A stretch of DNA of 42,529 nucleotides. It comes from Byssochlamys sp. IMV 00236 (Eukaryota; Ascomycota; Eurotiomycetes; Eurotiales; Thermoascaceae). A model generated the notes under the pieces. That model was not told the DNA's origin and did not search any database. It saw only the letters and a list, made by a program, of their open reading frames with translations. The stretch spans positions 1 through 42,529 of the forward strand of contig MSJH02000143.1 in assembly GCA_001931875.2 (NCBI GenBank). Direction: 5' to 3'. Of this stretch, positions 22,925 to 34,575 are shown piece after piece (the stretch's first letter is position 1; every line of letters begins with the position of its first letter). The position numbers and the translations under genes are program-made.

Positions 22925-25704
22925 TTACTCTACGTGATCAGTCAAGGCATCACGGATGATGGTATCATACCATGATGCGTAAACTTGACGATGGTGCTGA
23001 ACAAGTTTAAGAATGCGTTGAGCGAGTGCTTGAAGGTTACTACGTATGTGCTCTAATCCGTTACTAGTGATGACTGCGTCACTAACAAACCGTTTGTTCT
23101 GTATTGTGCTCTTGATGACGAGAGCCACACGGCGAGAAAGTAAAGAATAGACTGTGTCGTTGTGTGACAGTGTCTTGTCCACCATGTTTCGTATCATCTG
23201 TCGTCGTTCGGGACGCAGGTCACCAACAGTCCGTTCAATTTCTGCAGCCAAATGTTCTACGGTTGTCGACTTGTCCTTAAGCATGGTAAATAACTTTACA
23301 CCGAGCTCAGACAAGGCCTGAGAGCTGGCACTACCAAAATTTCGTGCAAGCATGAGAAGAGCAGCAACCATCGTATTGGCTTGGAACTCGTTTTGGAACT
23401 CTTGCATGCGCCGGACGTCCAGGAAAAGTGTTTCGGGTAGTTTATCTCTTGTCAGGATCTGAGGTTGAGACAAAAGAGAGACAAACGCTTCTTCAAAAAT
23501 TGCATCGTGTGTTGGTCTTGCATTATGTGCTTGTTGTACCCTTTCTGGATTTCTTTGGGCTGCCACCTGGCACAATCGTTCGCAGGACTCGTTAAGCCAA
23601 CCCTTGGTCTTGACAAGCGGAATCATGCCGCTACTGAGCATCTCGGCAAACTTTTCTCGCTCGTAATCAACGGCGATAGGTAACAATGGGCGACGAAGGG
23701 CACGTAATCGGAAATTAGCAAGGTCTAGAGACATGTTATCGAGCAAGTGGAAGATGCGTTTGATCTGTTCGACAGGATCATTATCAAGGTGTCGTGCAGC
23801 CTCGATCTCCTTGTCACGCACGGGTGCACACATGCTAGCCATGGTGTCAAGTACATATTGAATCGTCTTTTGAATGTCAAATATATTTTGGTCGAGCTGC
23901 TGCTGAATGAAGTCAAGATCAAGGCCCTGCTCTATACGTTGGTACAAGGTTGTGCCTGGACGCACAAGTGATAAAAGACGCTAAGAATGATAAAAGCAAA
24001 TGGTTGGTCCCATGGGCTCTTCATACAGTTCCTTTTTTTATTATTTACCTTTTGAATATCTTGAACAAGAGGAGGCACACATGTTGCTATGTTGCCCTGT
24101 TCAATTTCCTCTCGTATCTTGTCAAAGAAAGCCCTTTCTGCTACTTCCTTGATACGTTGCTCCAAATCACTTTCATCATTGGGAAGGTAATGCTCCAGTC
24201 CAAAGTCAGGTTCCAGGATTAACTCATGCGCCAGTTGAAGATTGGTCAAATGGGACGGAGCGTAACCACTGAGGATATCATTCAGCTGGTCCTTGTTGAC
24301 CTGGCTTGTGCTGGACTGTTCTTCCAAGTCAGGAGTACGAGGCTTTACATTCTCTTGCTGCTTTCTTCTACCAGATGAAGTTGATGCTGTTACATGCTCT
24401 AATGCACGTTGAAGTCCTTCCAGTGCTGCAGTTCCACCAATTTTTTGGAGCTTATGCTTGATTTGATCCAACTGTTGTTGGAGTTGATCACCAACTGATC
24501 TGTCACCGTTTTGATGAGCAATCATGGTTTGTCGAAGGGTAGAGAGTTGAACGTAGTAGGCAATCATGTTTTCTATCAATTGATCACGATCTCGTGATTT
24601 CCATGATTCAAACAGGATGTTGTAGTCGTTCCAGGCTTCAACAAATGCAAGTCTCGCTGCTGTAGCTCCAGGACGACCATGGGCATTGAGCCAAGTTTCA
24701 AAGAGATGGAGCATATGTTTAGCAGAGTCATGCAATTTCTTTTTTTTAAAAAAAAAATGAGTCTATGCAAATGATGACTAATACAAACTGCTTACCTTTT
24801 CTTCGTCACTATCCAAATTCTGCAGAATTTCCTCTGGGCACATCAGCATCATGTAGGAAGTCAAAAGCACTCGTGCACGATGATGACTATCATTATCTAC
24901 CAATTTTAATGCAGTATTGAGTACTTTTGTAGTGACGACGATAACCTTGGGCTGATGAAGGAGCTGACTAAGTGCATTGAACTGCAGCCAAGTCTCTGGT
25001 GAAGAAGGTGAAGGCAGTTCCAATTCACGAAAGAGCTTGCGAATAACAGACCAGGATGAAGGCTTTTTCTTCTTGATCGGTTCAGATGATTCTTGACTGG
25101 TCAATGGTACGATGGCTGTAGTAGCTGACATAGTGGATGCAGTATGATTACTATTTACGGAAGAAGTGATTGCCGCCGTGTCTTTTGACTTGTGCTTTTT
25201 ATATCTATTTAAATGAGCCAATCGTCTTGCTTCTGTCTTCTCGATTCTGTTTTCGAGTTCAGCCCTGCGTCTCTCTATGCAACAAATGTATTATAAACCA
25301 ATAACTTCTTATGTAATAAGCATTCAATTACCTTGTTCTTCCTTTGAACGACGCTTATTCTGAAGAACTACTGTTTTGGCTCTTTCAACCACCTTCTTAG
25401 AGGCAGCTCTTCTTTGCTCGATACGTTGTTTTCGGTTAAGTTCAGCCAATTCCAAAGATTTCAAGAGTAAATTGTTTTGCTGCTCACGAATCTTTTGTAA
25501 TTCTTGAGCGCGCTCCTTGACTCGAATAATGTTTTCATTCATCTTATTTCTTCGTTCTTCTCGCAGCATATCATTACTCTTGACTTTTTCTTTTATATCC
25601 GATGTATTAAAGTTCCGATTCAACTTTTTCCCTATTGGGTGAGGCGTTCTAGAAGGTTTCTTAACCGCCAATTCAGCTTTTTTCTTCTTGTCCTTGGATT
25701 CCAT
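22925..25704 (-). CDS. SOK1: T-complex protein 11 (TCP11)/Sok1-family protein
   Basis: Exons 25704-25332, 25274-24796, 24738-24049 and 23980-22925 join in phase and give 865 residues. The first ~170 residues are basic, Lys/Arg/Glu-rich and helical (REERRNKMNENIIRVKERAQ). A Ser/Thr linker follows, then a long all-helical TCP11 domain. Its hallmark is LDLDFIQQQLDQNIFDIQKT and then MASMCAPVRDKEIEAARHL near the start of exon 4; YSLLSRRV lies near the end. Yeast Sok1 was found as a suppressor of loss of cAMP-dependent kinase, and animal TCP11 acts in cAMP-linked sperm function; the molecular activity is unclear. An in-frame ATG 33 bp upstream (25737) would add eleven hydrophobic residues encoded by a pyrimidine tract, so I prefer the start at 25704. 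An AATAAA (22918-22913) lies a few bases after the stop. Confidence 0.88.
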
Positions 25705-26592
25705 TAACACAAAAAGAAAAAGAAAAAAAAAGACCAAGAAAAAGAAAAGAGAAGAAAGAAAAGGATAAAGAGCTTTATGAATTTAAATGGGCGCACTTTG
25801 CTGTTTTGATATGACCCGTGACTTTACACGTGCCTCTTATTTCTTTTTCTTGCTCCTATTACATACACTCATCAACCCTTCTGATCTTTACATTATATGA
25901 AAATACGTAAAGTCTAAAAACACAAACATTTGACCTGGTGACATCCACCTGCTTTATACTTCTGCTCGGTTCCTCGAGCCTTTAGATTAACGTTTATAGT
26001 CAAGAAATATAAGTCAATTTCTTTATCAAGGCACAAAGAAACGAATCCCAAAGATACAGCAGAATACTTCTCTCGCAGTAAAAGTAGTATTATTTTATGA
26101 AATGAATAAGATATTCATGATGAATTCAGGAATCGTTATATTAAAAAAAAACTCAAATTTTCTTGATGAGCAACCAGTTTCCCAAACGATACTCTTATAG
26201 TTGAACACTTCTTTATGTTGAAAATAACTCACCATTCGTAAAAGTTGTTGCTTTCTTCCATTGGGTCATTTTTCCGAACGTAAAGTACAAGGATTGCACA
26301 GACTGTTGTTGATTCTGACGTATTAGGAATGCTTTCTTATCCTGAAATACTTCATCTTTGGTATAAGAATGAACAATACACAAAGATTGACCACCAAATA
26401 GAGCTTATATACGATTAAACAGATTATTATTTATTTACATAATTAAACCTCAATTGGGCGCACGATTGTAATATTATATCTTTTTCGCCCGAGGCAGTTC
26501 ATAAAGGAAGGATAGAGGTGACTAAAAAACCCTTTTGGGATCAAGGGTAAAAATGTTGTGGAAGGAGTGAATGGGATCAAGTGTAAGATACA
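25705..26592. other. Intergenic: TCP11 promoter and LINE 3' flank
   Basis: A pyrimidine tract lies just upstream of the TCP11 start (about 25703-25760 as purines on the + strand). The remaining ~800 bp are AT-rich with no coding signal. The part next to 26592 is probably the 3' untranslated end of the LINE fragment; it holds two copies of a GGGATCAAG-GTAA-like 13-mer (near 26537 and 26573). Confidence 0.45.
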
Positions 26593-27000
26593 CTAGTGAG
26601 AAGGACAAAGGGGGAGCCATTCTAAGAGTCTTTGCCCGAGGTGAGTGGGCGGAATCGATGGAAGCTTAGCGTGATAGAGATAATCGAGTTCATATAAGAT
26701 TCTGCATACAGTTGGCCAGCGGGTGGTCCACGAGAGCGCTGTGTTAGGAGAGCGAGGTTTCCTGGTAGGTAGCATATTTAAAAGGAAGGACAATGGGTCA
26801 GAAATGGTTTGGGGCATCATAAGTCTACGGTGCATCTCGAGACAGTGAATGGTATGGGTTTTTGTGAAGGACTGGCCAGGGTGTCGGGGACAGGTTTTGT
26901 ATCGACCACCAGGAAGCAAGCCAAGACGCCAACGTAAGCAGCGATTTCTTTCAGACTTGGACATAGGTAGCCATAGGATAAGGTAGAGCTTATATCCACT
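26593..27000 (-). pseudogene. 3' end of a LINE (non-LTR) ORF2, 5'-truncated
   Basis: An open frame of about 135 codons on the minus strand ends at TAG 26595-26593. It carries WRLGLLPGG, then a Cys/His cluster (CPRHPGQSFTKTHTIHCLEMH, spacing C-x3-H-x10-H-x2-C-x3-H), then DPLSFLLNMLPTRKPRSP. I recall this arrangement as the region after the reverse transcriptase in Mucorales LINEs. Upstream of 27000 the frame soon breaks, so the copy is 5'-truncated, as is usual for LINE insertions. No reverse-transcriptase motif is present. Confidence 0.7.
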
Positions 27001-27003
27001 TTT

Positions 27004-28132
27004 TTCAGAAATTATTCACACACACTACAAGATCAATAAATATTTTTGTTGGTTTTCCATGTCTTTTTTATTGTTCAAAAAACAACACTTTATTACATAA
27101 AATGGGCTTGATATTTTTGAGAAAAGATAAATAAAAAGTTGCTAGAGAATTTGTTTAAATAGTCTGACCTTGACTTTTCTTTTTCTTTTCTTCTTCCTTG
27201 GACCAAAAAGTAAGACCAGCTATTTCCAAGCTAACCCTAAGGTATGTTATATTATTTACTCTTGTAAGAAACTAATATGTAGTATTACAGATCATAAAAT
27301 CGAAAACAGTAACCGGTGCTAGCTGGGGGTAGTTTGGTTCTTACCAAACCTTGGTCCCATCCGCTCTCTTTCTTGCTCTCTCTTATCTCTTCTTTGCTTG
27401 CTCTCTCTCTCTTGTCTCTTCCGGGCCAGATATCGCTGGCCCCATATAATGCACTTCGGGTAAGATATTAATAACCTCTTTTATGTGCTTACTCACTTTT
27501 CTTCTCTTTTTTTTCCTCTTATAAATCCTCTTCTTTATAATGTAAGTATTTAATATCAGTTTAATAACTGATTTACTAATCATTTCTTTATTCATCCTTT
27601 TGCTTCTGATGGGCTTTCTTTTTTATTATTTGTTGTATCTTTTATTTTTTGTTGTCTGAAATTATCATTTTTTTTATCAGTGTGTGAATAAAGTGTACAA
27701 CGTGTCATGCTCAGTTCTCATTGACCATAGTTAATTCATGCAATTATCCTGTTGCCATACCCCCTCCAACATAAGGAATAATTTTCCATTACCATCTGTT
27801 GATCGTCTTCATAAAAAGAGTGCCATAACATGTAACCCTTTCTCACCCTCCTTGTTCAATTCAGGAATGTTCCTTCAGATAAATATATCAACTACACAAG
27901 GAAAGATACCTTATTTACTGTCATCAGTTCGGAGATAGATCATGGACACTTTTCATTCTTCAGATCGAAACACTGAACCTTATCCTAGACTGTACATTCT
28001 ATATGAAAGAGAAGCATCTATAATTCAGAAAAAAAAAGAAGAATTTTATTCATGTATCGTTTACATAATGTTTTTGTGAGTTGAAACGATGTCTACAGAT
28101 GATGTGATTTTATATAGATATATGCAGTTATC
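27004..28132. other. Intergenic: AT- and CT-rich, no gene seen
   Basis: About 1.1 kb lies between the LINE stub and the RCH1 gene end. It contains a CT-rich stretch (27362-27420), a 6-bp-stem hairpin (27424-27429 with 27436-27441) and T-rich DNA. I looked for tRNA-like folds and found none that fit. Confidence 0.4.
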
Positions 28133-29657
28133 CTACGCATGATTTCTCTTTCTCAGCGTGGACATGGCCGAAGTGTCTGTACTGGGTAATACTTGTTCAT
28201 TGGTATCATCAGGGTGAGACATGTCATCTCTTTCGTCTTTTTCGACCCATTTCTTGAGAAGTGCCACTTGGAAATTACCTAAGAAAAGTCTATTATGCAT
28301 TAACACATGAAGTGTATATACAACATTATCTACTTACTGGCAGATATGATACATGAGCAAAGGAAGAGATAAGAGACCAACGATACCATAGCTTGTATTG
28401 GCATATAGTACATTAATCAATGGGATACCCATCGACACTGTCTTGGTGGCTCCACAGTACTATTTAGAAAAAGTATGTCAAATCAGACCATTTTAATCAA
28501 GGTAAATTCTCTTACCATGATGGCCACTGTGTCCTTTCTACTGAAACGCCACTTTGAGACCCATTTGGGCTCATTTTTAGTGGGCCAAGGTAAACGAGCG
28601 ATATAGATACAAGTAGCGCATCCAAAAAGATACATAAAGATGTCCACAAAGATAATAGCCACAATATCAACACCATTCGTCCTGTGGAACGCATCGCTGG
28701 CCACACCATCACAAAAGACAGACCAAACGAGACAGAGCAGCGCCAGACTGTTGATGATCGGAAATCGGCATTTGGCTGCAATGTATTTGATTTGTTTAGG
28801 AAACAAGAACCGAATGAACTGCCCAACTACCAGTGGTGCTAGCACAGTCAGGCCTAATGTCTTGAGTACATTGACGTAATCAGGGTTTCCACGGGCAGTG
28901 CCTGGCTGAAACACGATTTCGTCATTTTGAAATGCTATTATACGCTGAGTGTGACAACATTATGATTTGCTAATATATATACCTGTCATCAGTCCAGGTG
29001 AGACAAATATACCAAGCACATTGCCTAATGCAGCATTGAACAGCGCTAACCAATGGGAATAATAACAAGCGGTTAATATAGTCAAGTACCCATATACACA
29101 TGTCACATGCCTGCTCCATCATTTCCGTTTGCATTTCTAGTCATGACTACATTTGATGATACCGTGGTACTTGTCGCTAATGCGATCATCCAGCCCTTAT
29201 AGACTGTATCAGACAAATTGGCGTGCACTGCAATAAAGAATCGCACGATACCATACATCAGGAAGGGAAGCAAGATAAAGTTGATGACTTGAACAACCAA
29301 ATGGAGTCGCCAGCGAAGAATTGTTCTCAGCATCACACTCACTTCTAATCCTAGCCCTGACAGTAAGAAGATCACAATGACTGCTCCCCATTTGACAGTA
29401 TACTGAGCTTGGATCGAACCGTGGGCTTTTCCGACCTGAGGAAAGGCCCATGCGAGTCCAATGACAATACCAAGGCCTAACAGGAACCAGTAACGTAAAA
29501 AAATAGAATAGGCAGTCGACTTAAACTTTTGAAACGCAGTTTTTTTGGGAGGGCCAGTATGAACTACGTCAGGTATGTTTATGCTGGAAGATGAAGGTGT
29601 TGAGTCCTCTTTCTTGGCCGTGCTTTCATGTACTTGAATAGTCTCTGTCGTTGACAT
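28133..29657 (-). CDS. RCH1: RCH1/SLC10A7-like membrane transporter (bile acid/Na+ symporter fold)
   Basis: The protein is a predicted multi-pass membrane protein of the SBF-like (PF13593-type) family; yeast Rch1 and human SLC10A7 limit calcium entry. Five exons (29657-29111, 29045-28983, 28934-28516, 28459-28338, 28289-28133) give 435 residues, close to yeast Rch1. The cytosolic N-terminus is Ser/Thr-rich. The helices begin with YWFLLGLGIVIGLAWAFPQVG. Typical stretches are ALATSTTVSSNVVMTRNANGND, ALFNAALGNVLGIFVSPGLM, YCGATKTVSMGIPLINVLY and YHICQLFLGNFQVALLKKW. The C-terminal tail is charged. Intron 1 (29110-29046) begins GC instead of GT; only that donor keeps GNDGAALFNAALG, which matches the family. 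The last intron must use the acceptor at 28291-28290 to give QLFLGNF. An in-frame upstream ATG at 29690 adds eleven residues and is less likely. Confidence 0.9.
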
Positions 29658-31881
29658 GGAAACCTGTTCTAAAATAAAATAAAAAACCAAAAAAAAAGAA
29701 AAAGATAAAGCTCATAGATCAGCTTCTCGGATAAAGTTTTTATACAAACTCTTTTTTTTCTGTTTGTGTGTTCTTAATTGAATATCCGATTGTCTAAAAA
29801 AGGGCCATCTTTGATACAAGGATATCACAGTAAGGGAACACTGTCCCTCTGTGCGTGGTCTTACTTGTGCCTTTTTCAATGAAACCATTGCCGAGAGATG
29901 ATTGGGAGGAGCTAATTTATATATATTCCAAAGTCATCTTTTGATGTAAGCCACTATCTGATCCATATTTATTTGTCCCTGTTATGCATTCAATATGAAA
30001 GTATGCACCAAATGCATAATTCCTTACATTGAAAGATAGAGAAAGAGAGAGATCATGGCATGCATCAGTTGTCTTACTGTTAAACTTTATCAAGATTTCG
30101 TTTTACTAAATACTTGTGTAAGATATTGTAACAAATGCTGGAATCACAACGTGCATAAACATATGATTAATAGATAAACAAACGTATAATTAAACAGGGG
30201 CACACGCATCCATTTAGAAATGCGTTTAATTATACTAATATCTTTATTTAATACTCTCCCCTGAATAAAGTATCTCCTTTCCTTGTCAAAAAATATATAT
30301 ACAATTGTCATTCTCGCTTGAAGAATTGTGCTCATATTCAAGGCAACATGTATAACACATTAGAACTAGTCTATAAATAGTTGATCAAATCGAACTAGAA
30401 GAAGACAAGGCGGCCATCGTCGCTTAATTGGGAACTAATTGGTGAAACAATATACTATGAAAATATGCTTATGTTACCTTTAGGCTCTTTCTTTAGTGCG
30501 TAGATTTATAGATAAATGGAACTCTAATAATGTAGACTAACTAAATCAGAAATGAGGAGTTATCACTTGGTTATATTCTATATTGAATAAGGATCAATAA
30601 AGGATGATCTGTGGCGGTAACTAAAGTTCAGTAACAATGATCGACATTGTCCAACCCATTTGTACAGTCAGTCCGGAAAATGGTGAACACATTAGCGAAA
30701 CAAATATGAAGATCTATGACCTGTGATACCACAGCCCCATTTACCTTTCTGGCTTATGCAGACAGTGTTCCTCTTACGTAGAGGATGTTTTGTTTGTTTA
30801 GATACAAACTCATTAGCTTTCTAAACAAAGGCTTAGTTGTACTGCTATAAAAACTATCAAATTGATTCTTATGATAAAGAATGAACCTTTGTAGCGTTCA
30901 TCAGGCTTTCTAATTTGATAAACATGATTGATTAGGACCTTGCTTCCGACAGAAATTTGCAGGACAGTGATCTTGTGTGTCCTAAATGTCTCATGACCAC
31001 ATTTCTGTGTTTTTCTGGTTCACTCAGACATCACTGATATATGTCTTGTACGAATGTGTAATCTTCATCAATGGCCTGCTCTTCGGCTGTCTCAAGTTTA
31101 AATGTGGGCTTCAATCTGTTATAGTTTTGAAACTCGTTTGATTATCTACTGAATAGGAACAACTGTTTATAATGTACTCTGATTTATGCTTGGGCAATAC
31201 TGAGCGTAATCAAGATACAAAAACCATGGTTCATCTTTTGCCGCATAATATCTTGATAATAGTATGTCTGATTAGTCTCACGCACGCTTCGATTAGCGTG
31301 GTTATTTGATGAAGAGTAGTCAAGGGACCATCTTTTGTCAATGCCGTTGATCCGCCTATAATAGTCAACAAGTACTAAAATGAAGTTGTTTCCGTACCCT
31401 GCTGTGACACCAAAGAACCCAAAACTCATACATCAGCGACTCATCGATCAATTAAGTAAAACTGACTTTGGTGGATGATGGCCTACTTGGACAATATTGA
31501 ACTTATAGAGATGGCCTGCAAGTATACGTTCAGCAACTTTTAATATATTATACCAGCGTACACTGCAATGATGTAACTATAACTCGTAATAACCCACCGA
31601 CGTGCTTTCGCGATAAGCGTATCTTTTTCATGAACTGGAAATAGTCTCTCAGTAATCCTTAACGCTTTAAGAGTTATCTCGCTATGAACATTATTCGTTT
31701 ATGATGATAAAGAGTGTTTGGAAATATATCAATTAGATCTGTTAGTTTGTCAACAGCATTAAAAGCGAGGCAAATGTGACTTTTATTTCTGCTGCTAACT
31801 GCAGTAGCAAATAAACTCCGCGGTCTTTTGCGTCCTACGATTTTCTTTTCTCGCTTTTTCTTTGCTTTGCTTATTAGTTCA
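29658..31881. other. Long divergent intergenic region with possible broken membrane-protein gene
   Basis: This 2.2-kb stretch separates two divergent genes, RCH1 (-) and PRP28 (+). Most of it is AT-rich and has no coding signal. On the minus strand between 31800 and 31184 three open stretches follow each other in different frames: FNAVDKLTDLIDIFPNTLYH, then LKALRITERLFPVHEKD followed by TLIAKARRWVITSYSYIIAVYAG, then MSFGFFGVTAGYGNN. They read like a membrane or membrane-associated protein but do not join into one frame. I do not recognise the family; it may be a pseudogene or chance. Confidence 0.3.
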
Positions 31882-34566
31882 ATGTCAAGTTCGTACAATC
31901 GAGACCGATCACCTTCAAGAAGAAATGATTCAGATAGATACAGTAGAAGTGACTACAGAAGTAGTAGAGATAGAGACAGACACTATGACGATTACAGAGA
32001 CAGTAGATCGAGAAGATCAGATCGGGATGATACAAGACAAAGAGACGACAATCGTCGTGATACCAATGGTGACAATAGGCCACGTCATGAGCAACGTAAA
32101 AAGGAAGAACCACAGGAAGAAGGCATCATGAATTCACCTGAGCCTGTCAAAAAGAAAACACCCATTTCAATCGAAGAATTGCTAAAGAAAAAGGAGCAAG
32201 AACAAAAAGAAACAGAAAAGGTAGTTTTGTAGATTGCATAAAAAAAAAGAAAGCACTAAACAATACAATATAGCCTAAATTCTTAACCAAGGAAGAAAGA
32301 GCGAAACTTGCTTTGGAAAAGCGCCAAAAAGAAGTTGAAGAGAAACGAAGAAAGCAGGAAGAGGAGCGCAGAGCAAGAGAAAACTTTGATCATGCAGCAG
32401 AAGATGAGTATAGGAGGCTGAATCAGCGTAGACCCGATAACAAAAGACGAGAAGAGGAAAATGACAATGATGCGGATCTTACCGAAAAAGAAAAGCAGGC
32501 GATAAGAGTAAAGTAGAGCGAGAGAAATAGATATGAGTGAATTTAAGTAACACATATTAGGAACGTTATTTTGGTGGTGAACGCAAAAAGAGAAAGATTC
32601 GTAGGATGAATGAGAAAAAGTTTGTGTTTGATTGGGATGCAGGAGAAGACACATCCTATGACTTTAACCCCTTATATGCCAATAAGCACAATGCTCAAAT
32701 GTTTGGTCGTGGTCATATTGCCGGTATCGACGAAAAAGAACAAAAGAAGCAACAATCTGAATTTTATGAAAGACTATTGAAAGAACGTAGAACTACTGAA
32801 GAAATCGATAGAGCTAGGTTAGTGTCTCTTGCTGGCCATTTTTTCTATTGCTCTAATATTCTACTATAGCGAACTTGAGCAAATTTCCCTTAGAAAGGAA
32901 GCCAAGGTCAAATGGGATGAACGTCATTGGACTGAAAAGCCTTTGGATCAGATGAGAGAAAGAGACTGGCGTATCTTCAAAGAAGACTTTAATATTACAA
33001 CAAGAGGTGGTAACATACCTCATCCTATTCGTTCATGGGATGAATCTGGGCTTCCAGAGAAGATACAGCAGATCATTAAGGAAATTGGATACAAAGATCC
33101 TACTCCTATTCAGAGACAAGCCATTCCTATTGCTATACAAAACCGTGATCTCATCGGTATTGCAGAGACAGGTAAATCAGTATTAATAATGTGATTCATG
33201 TATTGAACTGCTGGATTATAGGCTCTGGTAAAACTGCATCCTTTGTTATTCCACTTCTTGTATATATATCCGAATTACCAAAAATGTCAGAGGAGAATAT
33301 GTCTGATGGTCCTTATGCATTGATTCTGGCACCCACTCGTGAATTAGCACAGCAGATTGAGCAGGAAACATTAAAGTTTGCTACTCCCATGGGATATAAC
33401 TGTGTATCCATTATTGGTGGCGTAAGTATAACAACAATGAACACACCGGACAAAATTAACAGTAGTGGATAGCATGATATTGTAGAGCAAGCATTTAGTA
33501 TGCGTAGTGGTGCAGAAATTGTTATTGCTACGCCAGGTCGTTTAAAGGACTGTTTAGAAAGAAGAATTTTAGTATTGAATCAATGTACTTATGTGGTAAT
33601 GGATGAAGCTGATCGTATGATCGACATGGGTTTTGAAGGAGATGTCAACTTTATTTTGGACGCGTTGCCTGTCTCCAACATGAAGCCTGAGGGCGATGAT
33701 AACATGCAAGTAGATCTTCCTCAAGGACGCAAGTATAGACAAACTACTATGTTTTCTGCTACTATGCCTGCTGCGGTAGAGCGTTTGGCTAGGAAATACT
33801 TGAGAAGAGAAGCTGTGGTCACAATTGGTGTGGTTGGTCAAGCAGTCGAGACTGTAGAACAGCGTGTTGAAATGATTAATGACGATGCCAAAAAGACGTA
33901 TGTCATTTGTATCTTTCTTTATTGTAAACTAATCGTTTGCTTCTTTTTGTAGCTCTCGTCTTTTGGAAATTATCAATTCTGGCAAATTTGCAGCTCCTAT
34001 CATCGTTTTCCTCAACTCCAAAAAGGGTGTGGATACGGTTGCAAATGTATTGAAAAAACAAGGACACTTTGCAGTTACTTTGCATGGTGGCAAATCACAG
34101 GAACAAAGGTAAAGAAAAAGAAAAGAAAAGCAGTTACTTTGATATATTAACTCGCAATATAGAGAGCATGCACTAGCTCAGGTTAAGAGTGGTAAAGCGA
34201 ATGTACTGGTTGCTACCGATGTTGCAGGTCGTGGTATTGATATTAAGAATCTTTCACTTGTTGTCAACTATGACATGGCCAAGAACATTGAAGGTATGAA
34301 CATCCCGTTTCTGCATGTGTATTTATTCTAATGTTACTATAGATTACACCCATCGTATCGGTCGTACGGGTCGTGCTGGTAAATCTGGCGTTGCCATTAC
34401 CTTTTTATCAAACAGGGACTCTGAAGTCATGTATGATCTTCGTCAGATGCTTGCCAAGTCAAGCATTTCAAGAGTACCTCATGAGTTAGCCATACATCCG
34501 GACGCACAAACCAAGCCGGGAACGGTTAAAACAAAGAGAAAGCACGAAGAAACTTTATTCCAATAA
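31882..34566 (+). CDS. PRP28: Spliceosomal DEAD-box RNA helicase PRP28 (DDX23)
   Basis: Prp28 exchanges U1 for U6 snRNA at the 5' splice site during spliceosome activation. Nine exons (31882-32220, 32274-32507, 32561-32817, 32870-33171, 33222-33421, 33473-33897, 33953-34108, 34163-34293, 34343-34566) give 755 residues. Residues ~5-80 form an Arg/Ser/Asp-rich domain as in human DDX23; budding-yeast Prp28 is much shorter. A charged coiled-coil stretch follows, then the Prp28-specific [31 protein letters not shown] and [21 protein letters not shown]. Helicase motifs in order: PTPIQRQ (Q motif), AETGSGKT (split by an intron after AETG), [16 protein letters not shown] (488-491), [16 protein letters not shown] and [10 protein letters not shown]. 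The end, [19 protein letters not shown], is also family-typical. An AATAAA (34562-34567) overlaps the stop. Confidence 0.96.
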
Positions 34567-34575
34567 AGAGCTATA

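Noticed and set aside
25705..25737. Upstream ATG of the TCP11 gene (eleven extra hydrophobic residues)
   Set aside because: The extension is encoded by a simple pyrimidine tract typical of a leader; the next ATG gives a normal basic N-terminus.
27424..27441. GC hairpin with 6-bp stem, considered as a terminator or RNA gene
   Set aside because: Too short, and a fungal Pol II terminator is not of this kind; no tRNA or other RNA fold surrounds it.
31874..32113. Minus-strand open frame opposite PRP28 exon 1
   Set aside because: It is the antisense shadow of the repetitive Arg/Ser/Asp codons.
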